Origin: Euryarchaeota archaeon UBA605 | GTDB lineage: Archaea > Thermoplasmatota > Poseidoniia > Poseidoniales > Thalassarchaeaceae | Direction of reading: 5' to 3' | Length of the DNA: 64,000 bases | Assembly: GCA_002504905.1 (NCBI GenBank) | Contig: DATY01000006.1 | Span: forward strand, 50,352-114,351 | In this document: positions 35,123 to 43,598 of the stretch, in pieces | How the letters are laid out: the number at the start of each line of letters is the position of its first letter | Position numbering within the stretch: position 1 is the first letter of the stretch | The notes under the pieces: model-generated | Databases searched by the model: none | What the model saw: the letters and a program-made list of their open reading frames with translations, nothing else | What the model was told of the DNA's origin: nothing | Translations under genes and position numbers: made by a program

Positions 35123-35971
35123 ATGCCTGAGATGCCCGAGGTTGAAACGGTTCGTAGAGGTCTTATTCCACATATTTCTGGTAGTACCATTAGTTTCGTT
35201 GATTTGCGAAGACCAAATCTTAGGTTTCCATTCCCTGAAAATTTCGAAGAAATATTAACTGGAGCTAAGATCGAAAGAATTGATAGGAGATCTAAGTATC
35301 TCCTATTTCGTTTATCTAATGGATATACTTGGATGAGTCATTTGGGTATGACTGGAGTCTGGACAATTGGTTCAGAAGGAAAAGGTAAGCATGATCATGT
35401 ATATTTTGAATTCGATGATGGTATGAAAACTGCTGCATATACTGATCATAGGAGATTCGGATTTATGGATATCTTTGAGACATCTAATGAGTCTAAACAG
35501 AAGTGGTTATCTTCTTTAGGACCGGAACCTCTTACTGAAGATTTCACAGTTCAGATTTTGAAATCGAATCTTCATGGAAAACGTTCTCCAATAAAGAGCG
35601 CTTTACTTGATCAGAGAGTTGTTTCAGGTCTTGGAAATATATATGTCAGTGAAATTTTATTCCGTAGTAAAATTTCTCCAACTAAAATCGCAGCAGAAGT
35701 TGCAGGGAAAAGTAAAAAGATAAATGCCAATATACAAAAAATCTTTGATAACACCAATCAAGTAATTGCTGAAGCAATAATGGTTGGGGGTTCGACAATT
35801 TCTGATTTTAGAGGTGTTTCCGGAGAATCAGATTTAGGTTATTTCGCTCAACAATTTAAAGTATTCAATCGCGAAGGAGAAGTATGCATTAAAGAGAATT
35901 GCAACGGTAAGATTTTGAGAATTGTACAATCAGGTCGTTCAACTTTCTATTGTCCAAGATGTCAGAAATAA
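35123..35971 (+). CDS. mutM: Formamidopyrimidine-DNA glycosylase MutM/Fpg
   Basis: A 282-residue glycosylase/AP lyase. After Met come the catalytic 'PEMPEVETVRR' (P2, E3, E6), 'RRSKYLLF' with K58, 'GLGNIYVSEILF' and the four-Cys zinc finger 'CIKENCNGK...FYCPRC'. It removes 8-oxoguanine and ring-opened purines, with P2 as nucleophile. Length and motifs are complete. Fpg is common in bacteria and rare in archaea, so this looks like a transferred gene. It is 151 bp... from the SMUG1 gene only in the sense of theme, not operon: that gene is 9 kb away. Confidence 0.93.
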   Translation: MPEMPEVETVRRGLIPHISGSTISFVDLRRPNLRFPFPENFEEILTGAKIERIDRRSKYLLFRLSNGYTWMSHLGMTGVWTIGSEGKGKHDHVYFEFDDGMKTAAYTDHRRFGFMDIFETSNESKQKWLSSLGPEPLTEDFTVQILKSNLHGKRSPIKSALLDQRVVSGLGNIYVSEILFRSKISPTKIAAEVAGKSKKINANIQKIFDNTNQVIAEAIMVGGSTISDFRGVSGESDLGYFAQQFKVFNREGEVCIKENCNGKILRIVQSGRSTFYCPRCQK

Positions 35972-35972
35972 A

Positions 35973-36749
35973 TTATTTCAATACCCATCTAACTATAATT
36001 AATTGTAACCACATTGGAGTAATTTTTGTAACTAAAGGTAATGGTTTATTGACAATTCCTGGCATAACTTCTCTTTTTCCTTTGTGCATTGATTTTACCG
36101 CAATTTCTGCAACTCTTTTCGCGGGAACAGAGGTTAATTTTTCCATTTTACTAAGCTCCATTCCTGCAACTTCTTGAAATCCTGTTGTGACATATCCTGG
36201 ACACAATGCTGTAACTGTCACTCCTTTATTTTTCAATTCTTTATGTAACGCTCTTGAGTACGAAAGAACATAAGCTTTTGTTGCACAATATACAGCAAAA
36301 CTCGGGCCAGAAATATATGATGCAATTGAGGCCACATTCATTATTCGACCCTTACCCTTTTTGACCATTAAGTTTCCAAACTCATGAGATAATCTTGTTA
36401 ATGCATGTATATTCAATTCTATCATTTCTAATTGCCTTCCTAATTGCATTTCAAAATGATCTCCGAGTATTCCAAAACCAGCATTATTGACCAGAATATC
36501 TACATCTTCTGAATTATTCACTAGTAAGTCAACCCCTTCTTCAGTTGTCAAATCCGCAACAATAACTCTGCAATTAACTTTGTATCGATTAGTAATTTTA
36601 ATCGATAAATCGTCCAACTCTTTTTTTCTTCGAGCACAAATTATTAAATCATAATTTTGTGATGCTAGGACCTTTGCAATCTCTAATCCAATACCACTGG
36701 ATGCCCCTGTGACTAAGGCGCGTCCCCTCTTTTCACTCATCATTTTCAT
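35973..36749 (-). CDS. Short-chain dehydrogenase/reductase (SDR)
   Basis: A 258-residue classical SDR: 'ALVTGASSGIGLEIAK' (11-26) binds NAD(P), 'NNAGFGI' follows, and the catalytic Ser and 'YCATKAYV' (YxxxK) are present. The Arg pair 'CARRKKEL' after the second strand suggests NADPH preference. A C-terminal basic hydrophobic tail ('LPLVTKITPMWLQLIIVRW') may anchor it to the membrane, as in short-chain reductases of lipids. Substrate not predictable. Ends 1 bp from mutM, convergent. Confidence 0.87.
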   Translation of the reverse strand: MKMMSEKRGRALVTGASSGIGLEIAKVLASQNYDLIICARRKKELDDLSIKITNRYKVNCRVIVADLTTEEGVDLLVNNSEDVDILVNNAGFGILGDHFEMQLGRQLEMIELNIHALTRLSHEFGNLMVKKGKGRIMNVASIASYISGPSFAVYCATKAYVLSYSRALHKELKNKGVTVTALCPGYVTTGFQEVAGMELSKMEKLTSVPAKRVAEIAVKSMHKGKREVMPGIVNKPLPLVTKITPMWLQLIIVRWVLK

Positions 36750-36904
36750 CTAACCGATAAAGGTCATCTCATATGATGTTTAGTCTTAATGATTGAAAGG
36801 TAATCTGATGATTTGAATTTTTAAATAACTCTATTAACCGTCGATTGCGACCTCATAGTCCGGCTAGAAAGTTCACTATTTTGTGTGTAGTTTTTTTGTT
36901 GGTA

Positions 36905-36921
36905 TCTAAATTTAATTTAGA
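36905..36921. repeat. Perfect-arm palindrome in a divergent intergenic region
   Basis: TCTAAAT-TTA-ATTTAGA has 7-bp arms around a 3-base centre. It lies about 75-90 bp upstream of the start at 36997 in the 247-bp spacer between SDR and the unknown gene. Could be a regulator site or just AT-rich chance. The rest of 36750-36996 is AT-rich with no gene seen. Confidence 0.35.
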
Positions 36922-36996
36922 ATTTTTATTAGTTAAAAATACGGATGTGAAAAAATAGTTAGAAAAATCGAGAGAGATATTTGGAGTTTAACATTG

Positions 36997-37548
36997 GTGA
37001 GATCTGGAGGTTATACAAAAAATGATGAACTTGAAGACGCTCTATTTGCATTCGGTAGGAATTACAATGAGGTCAAAGAGTTTCCAAGATGCCGTTTACC
37101 AACAGGAATAGTAAATTTGCTTAGAAGAAGTGAATTAGATAAGGTAGCTCTTGAAACTGGATTTAGTATTGAAATATCCTTGAAAAGAAAAACTCAAAGA
37201 GAATGGTGTAGGTTTGAGCAGATATTGTCTGTTAAAGCTAAATCTCATCCTTATGATTACTCACAAAGAGCGATTTTTTCTATTTTTGATGGCTTTGATA
37301 CTTTTGAATTAGGTACGAATCCATGGTCAGAGTTCATGCCTAGCCAACTATGGATTAAGTTAAGCTCTCTTAATGATCAAACCTTAGCATGGGTACTATC
37401 CGAAGGAAAGATTCTATCTGGTGACATTAACGAACAAAAGACATTGCATGATTTTTATGAAATAGAAATTAGCGGCCCTAAATCAATTGAATATCTACGT
37501 CTCCCTCCTCCTCCTGATAGGCCATACAACTTCTTTGATGATTTTTAA
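36997..37548 (+). CDS. Protein of unknown function
   Basis: A 183-residue protein from GTG 36997; a TTG just before is the other option. It is soluble, mixed alpha/beta, with a Pro-rich C-terminal 'LRLPPPPDRPYNFF' tail. A middle 'KRKTQREWCRFEQ' is basic. I see no motif of a known family. It is followed by the aquaporin gene 39 bp later, on the same strand. Confidence 0.6.
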   Translation: MRSGGYTKNDELEDALFAFGRNYNEVKEFPRCRLPTGIVNLLRRSELDKVALETGFSIEISLKRKTQREWCRFEQILSVKAKSHPYDYSQRAIFSIFDGFDTFELGTNPWSEFMPSQLWIKLSSLNDQTLAWVLSEGKILSGDINEQKTLHDFYEIEISGPKSIEYLRLPPPPDRPYNFFDDF

Positions 37549-37587
37549 TAGATAACATTGATGAGTCTTCTTTATTCCAATATGATT

Positions 37588-38220
37588 ATGACACATACCC
37601 TACAACAGAAAATAACTACTGAATTCATCGGAACTTTCTTCCTTTCACTAACAATTTGCACGGCAGCAGTTTATGGTTCTGCAGGAGAATATGCTCCTTT
37701 CGGTATAGCTGCGACTCTAATGGTAATGATCTACGCTGGTGGGCATATCTCAGGTGCTCATTACAACCCTGCAGTGACTGTTTCGATTTATCTCAGAGGT
37801 GCCTGTGAAAAGGATGAGGTTCTTCCATACATTGCTTCACAAGTTATAGCAGCAGTTTCTGCAGCAATAGTTGTTGAGAATCTTTTGAGACCCGATGAGT
37901 TATCTCCTGTAGCCTTTGAATTAGGTACTGATGCGGTAGTTGCCGAACTTCTATTCACCTTCGCGTTGGCTTATGTTATCCTTAATGTTGCAACAACTGA
38001 ATCAACCTCAGGAAACGGATACTATGGGGCTGCAATCGCTCTTGTAGTACTTGCAGGTGCAATAACAGTTGGAAGTATTTCTCTTGCATCATTCAATCCT
38101 GCAGTAACTAGTGCGCTGATAGTTTCTGGAAAACTTACACTAGCGGATTCATGGATGCATTTTGTACCACAGTTTATTGGAGCAGTCTTAGCAACATATG
38201 TCTACAAGTCTACTCAATGA
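37588..38220 (+). CDS. Aquaporin (MIP family) with altered selectivity filter
   Basis: About 210 residues from ATG 37588; earlier ATGs at 37558 and 37561 add only a leader. Six helices with both NPA motifs: 'GAHYNPAVTVS' and 'SLASFNPAVTSAL'. In almost all aquaporins the second NPA is followed by Arg (NPAR), which forms the narrow filter; here it is Val. Water or small neutral solutes such as urea, ammonia or CO2 could pass. Single gene, no partner apparent. Confidence 0.88.
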   Translation: MTHTLQQKITTEFIGTFFLSLTICTAAVYGSAGEYAPFGIAATLMVMIYAGGHISGAHYNPAVTVSIYLRGACEKDEVLPYIASQVIAAVSAAIVVENLLRPDELSPVAFELGTDAVVAELLFTFALAYVILNVATTESTSGNGYYGAAIALVVLAGAITVGSISLASFNPAVTSALIVSGKLTLADSWMHFVPQFIGAVLATYVYKSTQ

Positions 38221-38229
38221 AATTATTCA

Positions 38230-41200
38230 TTACATATTTCTTCTAAACTTTCCACCGGTTTCGAATAGAGCTTGTGTTACTTGACCGACTGTACAGTATT
38301 CGACAATATCCATCATCACTTCAAACAGATTGCCACCTTCTCTAGCTACTTTTTTGAGTCTTGCTAACCCCTCTTCAGCTTCTTTGGCATTAGCTTCTTT
38401 GAATGCTTTATTTCTGTCTATTACCATCATTCTTTCGTCCTCATCAGAACGTGTAACTTCGATATCAAATTCTTCTACTGATAATGAATTATCTACTCCT
38501 TCTTCGAAAGTATTTACTCCAATTATTGGGATCTCTCCTGAATGTTTTCTATGTTCATAAATCATTGATTCATCTTGTATTCTATTCCTCTGATAATTAA
38601 CTTCTAGAGCCCCCAGAACTCCTCCTCGTCTATGCATTTCCTCGAAAATTTTCAAAATCTCTTCTTCTACAGAGTCGGTTAACCAATCTGCTACATGTGA
38701 TCCTTGCAGTGGATTCTCATTTTGTAGCCAACCATATTCTTTTGAGAGAATTAGTTGAATCGCAACCGCATCTCTCACAGTATCTTCAGTAGGTGTCCCA
38801 AATGCTTCATCTCGAGAATTAGTATGGAGTGAATTAGCATTATCTGCTAGTGCATAAAGTGCTTGTAAAGTGGTTCTATAATCATTCCATGTATATTCTT
38901 GTGCGTGTAAAGATCTACCACTGCTTTGTATATGATATTTCAATTTCTGACCACGTTCATCAACTCCATACATATCACGCATAGCAATAGCCCAGATTCT
39001 TCTACAGACTCTTCCAATCACTGCATACTCAGGATCCATGCCATTTGAAAAGAACCAACTGAAATTTCTCAAGAATTTATTTGCATCCAGTCCTCTAGAA
39101 TTGAATAATTCAACATATGTCAGGCCATTAGAAAGAGTTAGAGCCGCCTGAGAAATTGGATTCGCTCCTGCCTCTGCTATATGATATCCTGATATTGAAA
39201 CAAAGTAATGATTTCTAACTTCATTGTTAACATAGAACTCTGCAACATCTCCCATCATCCTGAGTGCAGTATCTAGATTGAAAACTAGTGTATTCTGACC
39301 CATAGACTCTTTCAACTGATCTGCTTGTACAGTACCTCGAACAGTACTAAGAGTTCTAGATTTAATTTTAGTATATTCTTTCTTATTTGGTTTTCGTCCG
39401 TTTTCTTCTGTAAAAATATTTACTTGTTGTCTAATTGCTACATTAAAGAAAGCAGCAAGATGCCACCAGTAATTTCCATTGATTGTTTTTGATACTGAAG
39501 TATTCGCGGCACATAAATCAAATCCTTCGAATAATTTTTCCATTTCATCAACAGTACTTATTGACACACCACTCTCACAGACTTTTCCAAATATATCCAA
39601 TCTTTCTTGAGGGTCGTTACCATATAAACTAGGGGAATCAAATGCAACAGATAATCTATTAAAATCTTGGTCTTTAGAAAGGAAATGATATCTTTTATTT
39701 GTTCTTTCAGCGCTACCTTCTCCAGCAAACATTCTAACTGGTAATTCATCTTGTCTCTTGAAAGGAAAAACTCCTCCTGTATAAGGGAATGAACCTGGCA
39801 TATTTTCTTTCCTAATCCATTGCAGCGTATCTCCCCAATCGCTATAATCTGGTAAAGCAACTCTTGGCATATCTAATCCTGAAAGCGTAGTTTTCGTTGT
39901 TTTTACAGGTATTTCTTTACTTCTAACGGTATAACTGGTTGCTCCTGAGCGATATTCTTTAGCTTTGATTCTAAATTCATCTAAACTTTCCCAAGCACTC
40001 TCTGGAATTTCTGAACGAATAGTTTCAGCTTCTTCCTTAAGTCCTTCCGCAGCAGTCTTATTTTTCTTTGATAACATCTGTTCTGCAGCAGCCTCTAATT
40101 GTTGAACCAAACGCATTTTAGAGGATATCTCCTCAGTTCTAGAATGATAATTTCTGATAGTACTTGATACTTCAGCCAAGTATCCTTGTCTTTCTGGAGG
40201 TATTGGTGAAGATCTATGTGGGAGACCATCCTCACCTAATCTAGGCTCAGCTGCAGAAAATGTCTTTGAATATTTTTCATTTAGCAAGATACATAGTTTC
40301 TGCCACAATTGGTCGACTCCTGCATCTGCGAACTGACTAGCAATTGTTGGTACAACAGGCAGGTCAGAGTTATCTGCATCCCACATTTCCCTATTTCTCT
40401 TGAATTGTTTTCTGATTTCTGCCAGAGCATCTTCTGCCCCTGGTCTATCGAATTTATTCAGAACAACAATATCTGCCGAATCCAACATCTCTAATTTTTC
40501 TAATTGACTTGGTGCACCATATTCCCTTGTAGTGACGTATAATGAAAGGTCAGCAACTTCCGTAATTGCATCATTTCCTTGACCAATACCACTAGTTTCT
40601 ACAATTACTAAATCGAATCCTACTGCTTTACAAGCTTCAATTGAGCGACCTATACAATCCGCAATCTCTCTTCCGCTATCTCTACTAGCAAATGAGCGCA
40701 TGAAAAGATTCTCATCTGATAATGAGTTCATTCTAATTCTATCTCCAAGTAAAGCTCCTCCGGTTCTCTTACGGGTTGGATCAGTAGCAAGTAAAGCGAT
40801 TTTAGTTCCAGGATTATCTCTTTGAATTCTTAACATCAGTTCATCAGTTAGACTTGACTTTCCTGCACCTCCAGTTCCTGTTAGACCAACTACAGGGCAG
40901 TCCTGTCCGTCATTAGATCTCACATTCTTTAGAACTTTATTGAATATTTTTTCATCGGCATTTTCTGCTAATGTTAATAATTTTGAAACTGAAGCATGAT
41001 TATTTGCCGTGATCGGATTTTTTAACGATTCAAATCTTACTGGATCAAGTAAATTGTTTTTTGATGCCCTTTCAATAGCATCTGATACCATTCCAGTTAG
41101 TCCTAATTCTCTTCCATCTTCGGGAGAATATATTTTTGCAATGTTAGAATCGAGTAAATGTTGAATCTCGTTTGGAAGAATAGTCCCCCCTCCTCCTCCT

Positions 41201-41490
41201 ACTAAGCTAACATGACCGAATCCCGAATCATCTAAAATTTGTTTAGTATGTGTGAACATTTCAACCGCTCCACCTTGATAGGAAGTAATTGCTACACAAT
41301 GCGCATCTTCCTGTATGGCGGCTCTGGCGACTTCATCTGCACCTCTATCATGACCTAGATGAATAACTTCACATCCCATAGATTGAAATATCCTTCTGAA
41401 AATTCCTATAGCCGCATCGTGGCCATCAAAAATAGCCGCCGCAGTAATGATTCTTAGCGGAGTTCCACCTACCTCGGCAGACTTTTCCAT
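38230..41490 (-). CDS. Fused B12-dependent acyl-CoA mutase (IcmF type)
   Basis: A 1086-residue three-part protein. Residues 1-150: cobalamin-binding domain with 'FDGHDAAIG' (21-29). Residues about 195-450: MeaB-like G-protein chaperone with 'GTGGAGKSS' (205-213) and 'VVLNKFD' for NKxD. From about 560 on: mutase TIM barrel with 'GVFPFKRQDELP', 'RMFAGEGSAERTN' and 'GVSISTVDEMEKLF'. This order is that of isobutyryl-CoA mutase fused (IcmF), which interconverts isobutyryl- and butyryl-CoA or pivalyl- and isovaleryl-CoA. A methylmalonyl-CoA mutase activity is less likely because the substrate loop has the IcmF-type 'GVFPF'. The gene stands alone on its strand. Confidence 0.92.
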   Translation of the reverse strand: MEKSAEVGGTPLRIITAAAIFDGHDAAIGIFRRIFQSMGCEVIHLGHDRGADEVARAAIQEDAHCVAITSYQGGAVEMFTHTKQILDDSGFGHVSLVGGGGGTILPNEIQHLLDSNIAKIYSPEDGRELGLTGMVSDAIERASKNNLLDPVRFESLKNPITANNHASVSKLLTLAENADEKIFNKVLKNVRSNDGQDCPVVGLTGTGGAGKSSLTDELMLRIQRDNPGTKIALLATDPTRKRTGGALLGDRIRMNSLSDENLFMRSFASRDSGREIADCIGRSIEACKAVGFDLVIVETSGIGQGNDAITEVADLSLYVTTREYGAPSQLEKLEMLDSADIVVLNKFDRPGAEDALAEIRKQFKRNREMWDADNSDLPVVPTIASQFADAGVDQLWQKLCILLNEKYSKTFSAAEPRLGEDGLPHRSSPIPPERQGYLAEVSSTIRNYHSRTEEISSKMRLVQQLEAAAEQMLSKKNKTAAEGLKEEAETIRSEIPESAWESLDEFRIKAKEYRSGATSYTVRSKEIPVKTTKTTLSGLDMPRVALPDYSDWGDTLQWIRKENMPGSFPYTGGVFPFKRQDELPVRMFAGEGSAERTNKRYHFLSKDQDFNRLSVAFDSPSLYGNDPQERLDIFGKVCESGVSISTVDEMEKLFEGFDLCAANTSVSKTINGNYWWHLAAFFNVAIRQQVNIFTEENGRKPNKKEYTKIKSRTLSTVRGTVQADQLKESMGQNTLVFNLDTALRMMGDVAEFYVNNEVRNHYFVSISGYHIAEAGANPISQAALTLSNGLTYVELFNSRGLDANKFLRNFSWFFSNGMDPEYAVIGRVCRRIWAIAMRDMYGVDERGQKLKYHIQSSGRSLHAQEYTWNDYRTTLQALYALADNANSLHTNSRDEAFGTPTEDTVRDAVAIQLILSKEYGWLQNENPLQGSHVADWLTDSVEEEILKIFEEMHRRGGVLGALEVNYQRNRIQDESMIYEHRKHSGEIPIIGVNTFEEGVDNSLSVEEFDIEVTRSDEDERMMVIDRNKAFKEANAKEAEEGLARLKKVAREGGNLFEVMMDIVEYCTVGQVTQALFETGGKFRRNM

Positions 41491-41661
41491 GTACTTGCGA
41501 CAATGCGTGCCCCATTTAATGCGCCGATTGTAAATTATGACATTTTTTTTTAAAAAATATTCATTTTTTGATTAATTTTATTATTTTATTAACTTTTGAG
41601 TTGAAATCCGGGTAAGCATTGAATAGGTATTATTTACTCGCAGAATTGGAGATAGAGTATT

Positions 41662-42108
41662 ATGTTGTGTCCAAGAGATGGAACTCCACTTGTATCTCCT
41701 GCTGATAGCGGAAAATCTGTTTTTTCTCGTAATGGCATATTTCACTGCCCCACTTGTGCTGGTTTAGCACTTAACTCAAATGCAGCATCTTCAAAGATTT
41801 GTAGTGAAAAATTAGAATCAATGCATGATGGATTCAAAGATGAGGGAACAAAGACCGAAATTTGTTGTCCTTTTTGCGATAGCGATATGAAAGTCAGAGA
41901 CTTTGCATTCAGAAAAATTGATGGCTCTTTAACTGAACTAATTGAGATAGACGGCTGTACTAAATGTTCTTCATTTTGGTTTGATTCTGGGGAACTACAG
42001 AGATTATCTCCCCCTATTGAAGGTAGGCATGAAAACTCAAAATCAGAGGCTAGAGCTCTCGCTGTTGTTTTAGACCTACTTTTCCATTTACCATATGTAA
42101 TGTTATAA
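41662..42108 (+). CDS. Tandem zinc-ribbon (zf-TFIIB-like) protein
   Basis: A 148-residue protein with CxxC pairs 'LCPRDG', 'HCPTCAGL', 'CPFCDSDM' and 'CTKCSSFWFDSGEL'; the last has the 'CxxCxxxWFDxGEL' of zf-TFIIB-type proteins of unknown function. Two ribbons appear in series. The C-terminal 'ALAVVLDLLFHLPYVML' is hydrophobic and may touch the membrane. Preceded by a 171-bp AT-rich spacer (41491-41661) shared with the divergent IcmF gene. The next gene follows after 16 bp. Confidence 0.7.
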   Translation: MLCPRDGTPLVSPADSGKSVFSRNGIFHCPTCAGLALNSNAASSKICSEKLESMHDGFKDEGTKTEICCPFCDSDMKVRDFAFRKIDGSLTELIEIDGCTKCSSFWFDSGELQRLSPPIEGRHENSKSEARALAVVLDLLFHLPYVML

Positions 42109-42124
42109 TTGGGAGAATTTCAAT

Positions 42125-42952
42125 ATGATTAATGAGGAAACATGGTGGGAATCTGATAACCAAGACATATCATCTAAAAATTCCATCGATAATCCAAAGA
42201 ATATTTTTTCTGGAGATGTGAGTAGTTTTTCAGATTCCCAATCAATCAACTTACCTGAAATGAAAGATCCTAATCAATTCTTAGTTTCTCAATTTTTAAT
42301 TGGATTAATATTAATCCCCATAATTGCTAGTTTCCTAATGTCTTTCATGATATTATCATTCGAAGAAAGAAGCGATACTTGGTATTATGATAGTGAATAT
42401 CAACCCAATTTCGATGGTTCAGTTACTATAGATGATCAAGATCTTAAAACTTCTGAAATATATTTTAACATACCATCATTTAGTCTGTATGAAATTGATA
42501 GTAATGATTATTATTTCTATACATCGCTTAGTTTTTATAGCGACAATTGGGATGGTTACGGTAATTGTTATTTCGATATGGACCTTTATGAAGCTGATCT
42601 GTTTGTTGTATCCGATGATGGTGAATTATGGTATCCAATGGAATGTTACGAATCATTACAAGGTTATGATTTCTATTTTCAAAAAGAAGGTCGAATAATG
42701 ACCTATGCAACGAATTTTGATTCACAAATAGATGATATTTATGTTGATGGTGATGAAGACGTACAGTCTTCACTATTTTTATTCGAAATCATTCCATTTT
42801 TCATCCCAATTGCTTATCTTGCAATGATTATTTGGAGCTTTATTACAAAAAAGAAGTCACTCGGCCTTGGACTAATAGGTGGAATTTTTGTAACCCCTTT
42901 CTCATTTTGTTTTTCAATGATTTTTCTTAGTTTCTTATTCTGGGATATATAA
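42125..42952 (+). CDS. Membrane protein with Asp/Tyr-rich external domain
   Basis: A 275-residue protein: a polar N-terminus, a membrane span near 55-75 ('LVSQFLIGLILIPIIASFL'), an external domain rich in Asp and Tyr (about 85-210), then two or three C-terminal spans ('IIPFFIPIAYLAMIIWSF', 'SFCFSMIFLSFLFW'). The domain has strand-like alternation and only two Cys. I do not recognise a family. It follows the zinc-ribbon gene closely, so the pair may act together. Confidence 0.65.
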   Translation: MINEETWWESDNQDISSKNSIDNPKNIFSGDVSSFSDSQSINLPEMKDPNQFLVSQFLIGLILIPIIASFLMSFMILSFEERSDTWYYDSEYQPNFDGSVTIDDQDLKTSEIYFNIPSFSLYEIDSNDYYFYTSLSFYSDNWDGYGNCYFDMDLYEADLFVVSDDGELWYPMECYESLQGYDFYFQKEGRIMTYATNFDSQIDDIYVDGDEDVQSSLFLFEIIPFFIPIAYLAMIIWSFITKKKSLGLGLIGGIFVTPFSFCFSMIFLSFLFWDI

Positions 42953-42960
42953 AAATAATA

Positions 42961-43584
42961 CTAAATTACGCCATTAATCATTAATCCAGCAAAGAAAAAC
43001 ATTAGTATCCCCATTAATCCATCAATAATATGTGAGACAGATTTTAACTTCTCAACTCGCCCTCCTGTTGTTAGTACAAGAGCTACTGCCACATACCAAG
43101 TTCCATCAATCATCATACCTAATGCTCCCATTCCAATCAGAGTCTCGAGACTAACATTATTTTCAATAAATGGCGTGTACAAAGCTAGCATCCAAGCTAG
43201 AATTTTTGGATTCAATATCGCAATTGAAAATCCTTGTATGAATCCCTGTTTATCATCATTTTTATAATTCTCATTATCATTTCCAAGTGCTGGACCTTTT
43301 CGAGCATGATTGAGGAATGTATAACCTAGCCAAATTAAGATACAAACCCCTGCCCACTTCAATCCTGTTTCTGCAGTTTCATGTACTGAAATTGCAGTAG
43401 CAAAAGCACCCGCCGCGAGGAATGCATATATCCCAAATCCAAGTCCATGACCAATTCCAGTCATTACTCCTTGTCTTCTACCTCCGGAGAGTGTATTTCG
43501 CAAAACAACTGCTAGAGAAGGACCAGGACTCATTGCTCCCAAGCAAAAAACGGTTGCAAGAGCAATCCAGGCCTCCGGAGACAT
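42961..43584 (-). CDS. LysE/RhtB-family amino-acid exporter
   Basis: A 207-residue membrane protein with about six helices and the LysE signature 'GAMSPGPSLAVVLRNTLSGG' (17-36), 'GIGHGLGFGIYAF' and 'GFSIAILNPKILAWML' near the middle. Members export lysine, homoserine, threonine or similar. Convergent with the membrane gene at 42125. The acyl-CoA synthetase gene is 15 bp upstream on the same strand. Confidence 0.88.
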   Translation of the reverse strand: MSPEAWIALATVFCLGAMSPGPSLAVVLRNTLSGGRRQGVMTGIGHGLGFGIYAFLAAGAFATAISVHETAETGLKWAGVCILIWLGYTFLNHARKGPALGNDNENYKNDDKQGFIQGFSIAILNPKILAWMLALYTPFIENNVSLETLIGMGALGMMIDGTWYVAVALVLTTGGRVEKLKSVSHIIDGLMGILMFFFAGLMINGVI

Positions 43585-43598
43585 TATATCACAGATTT

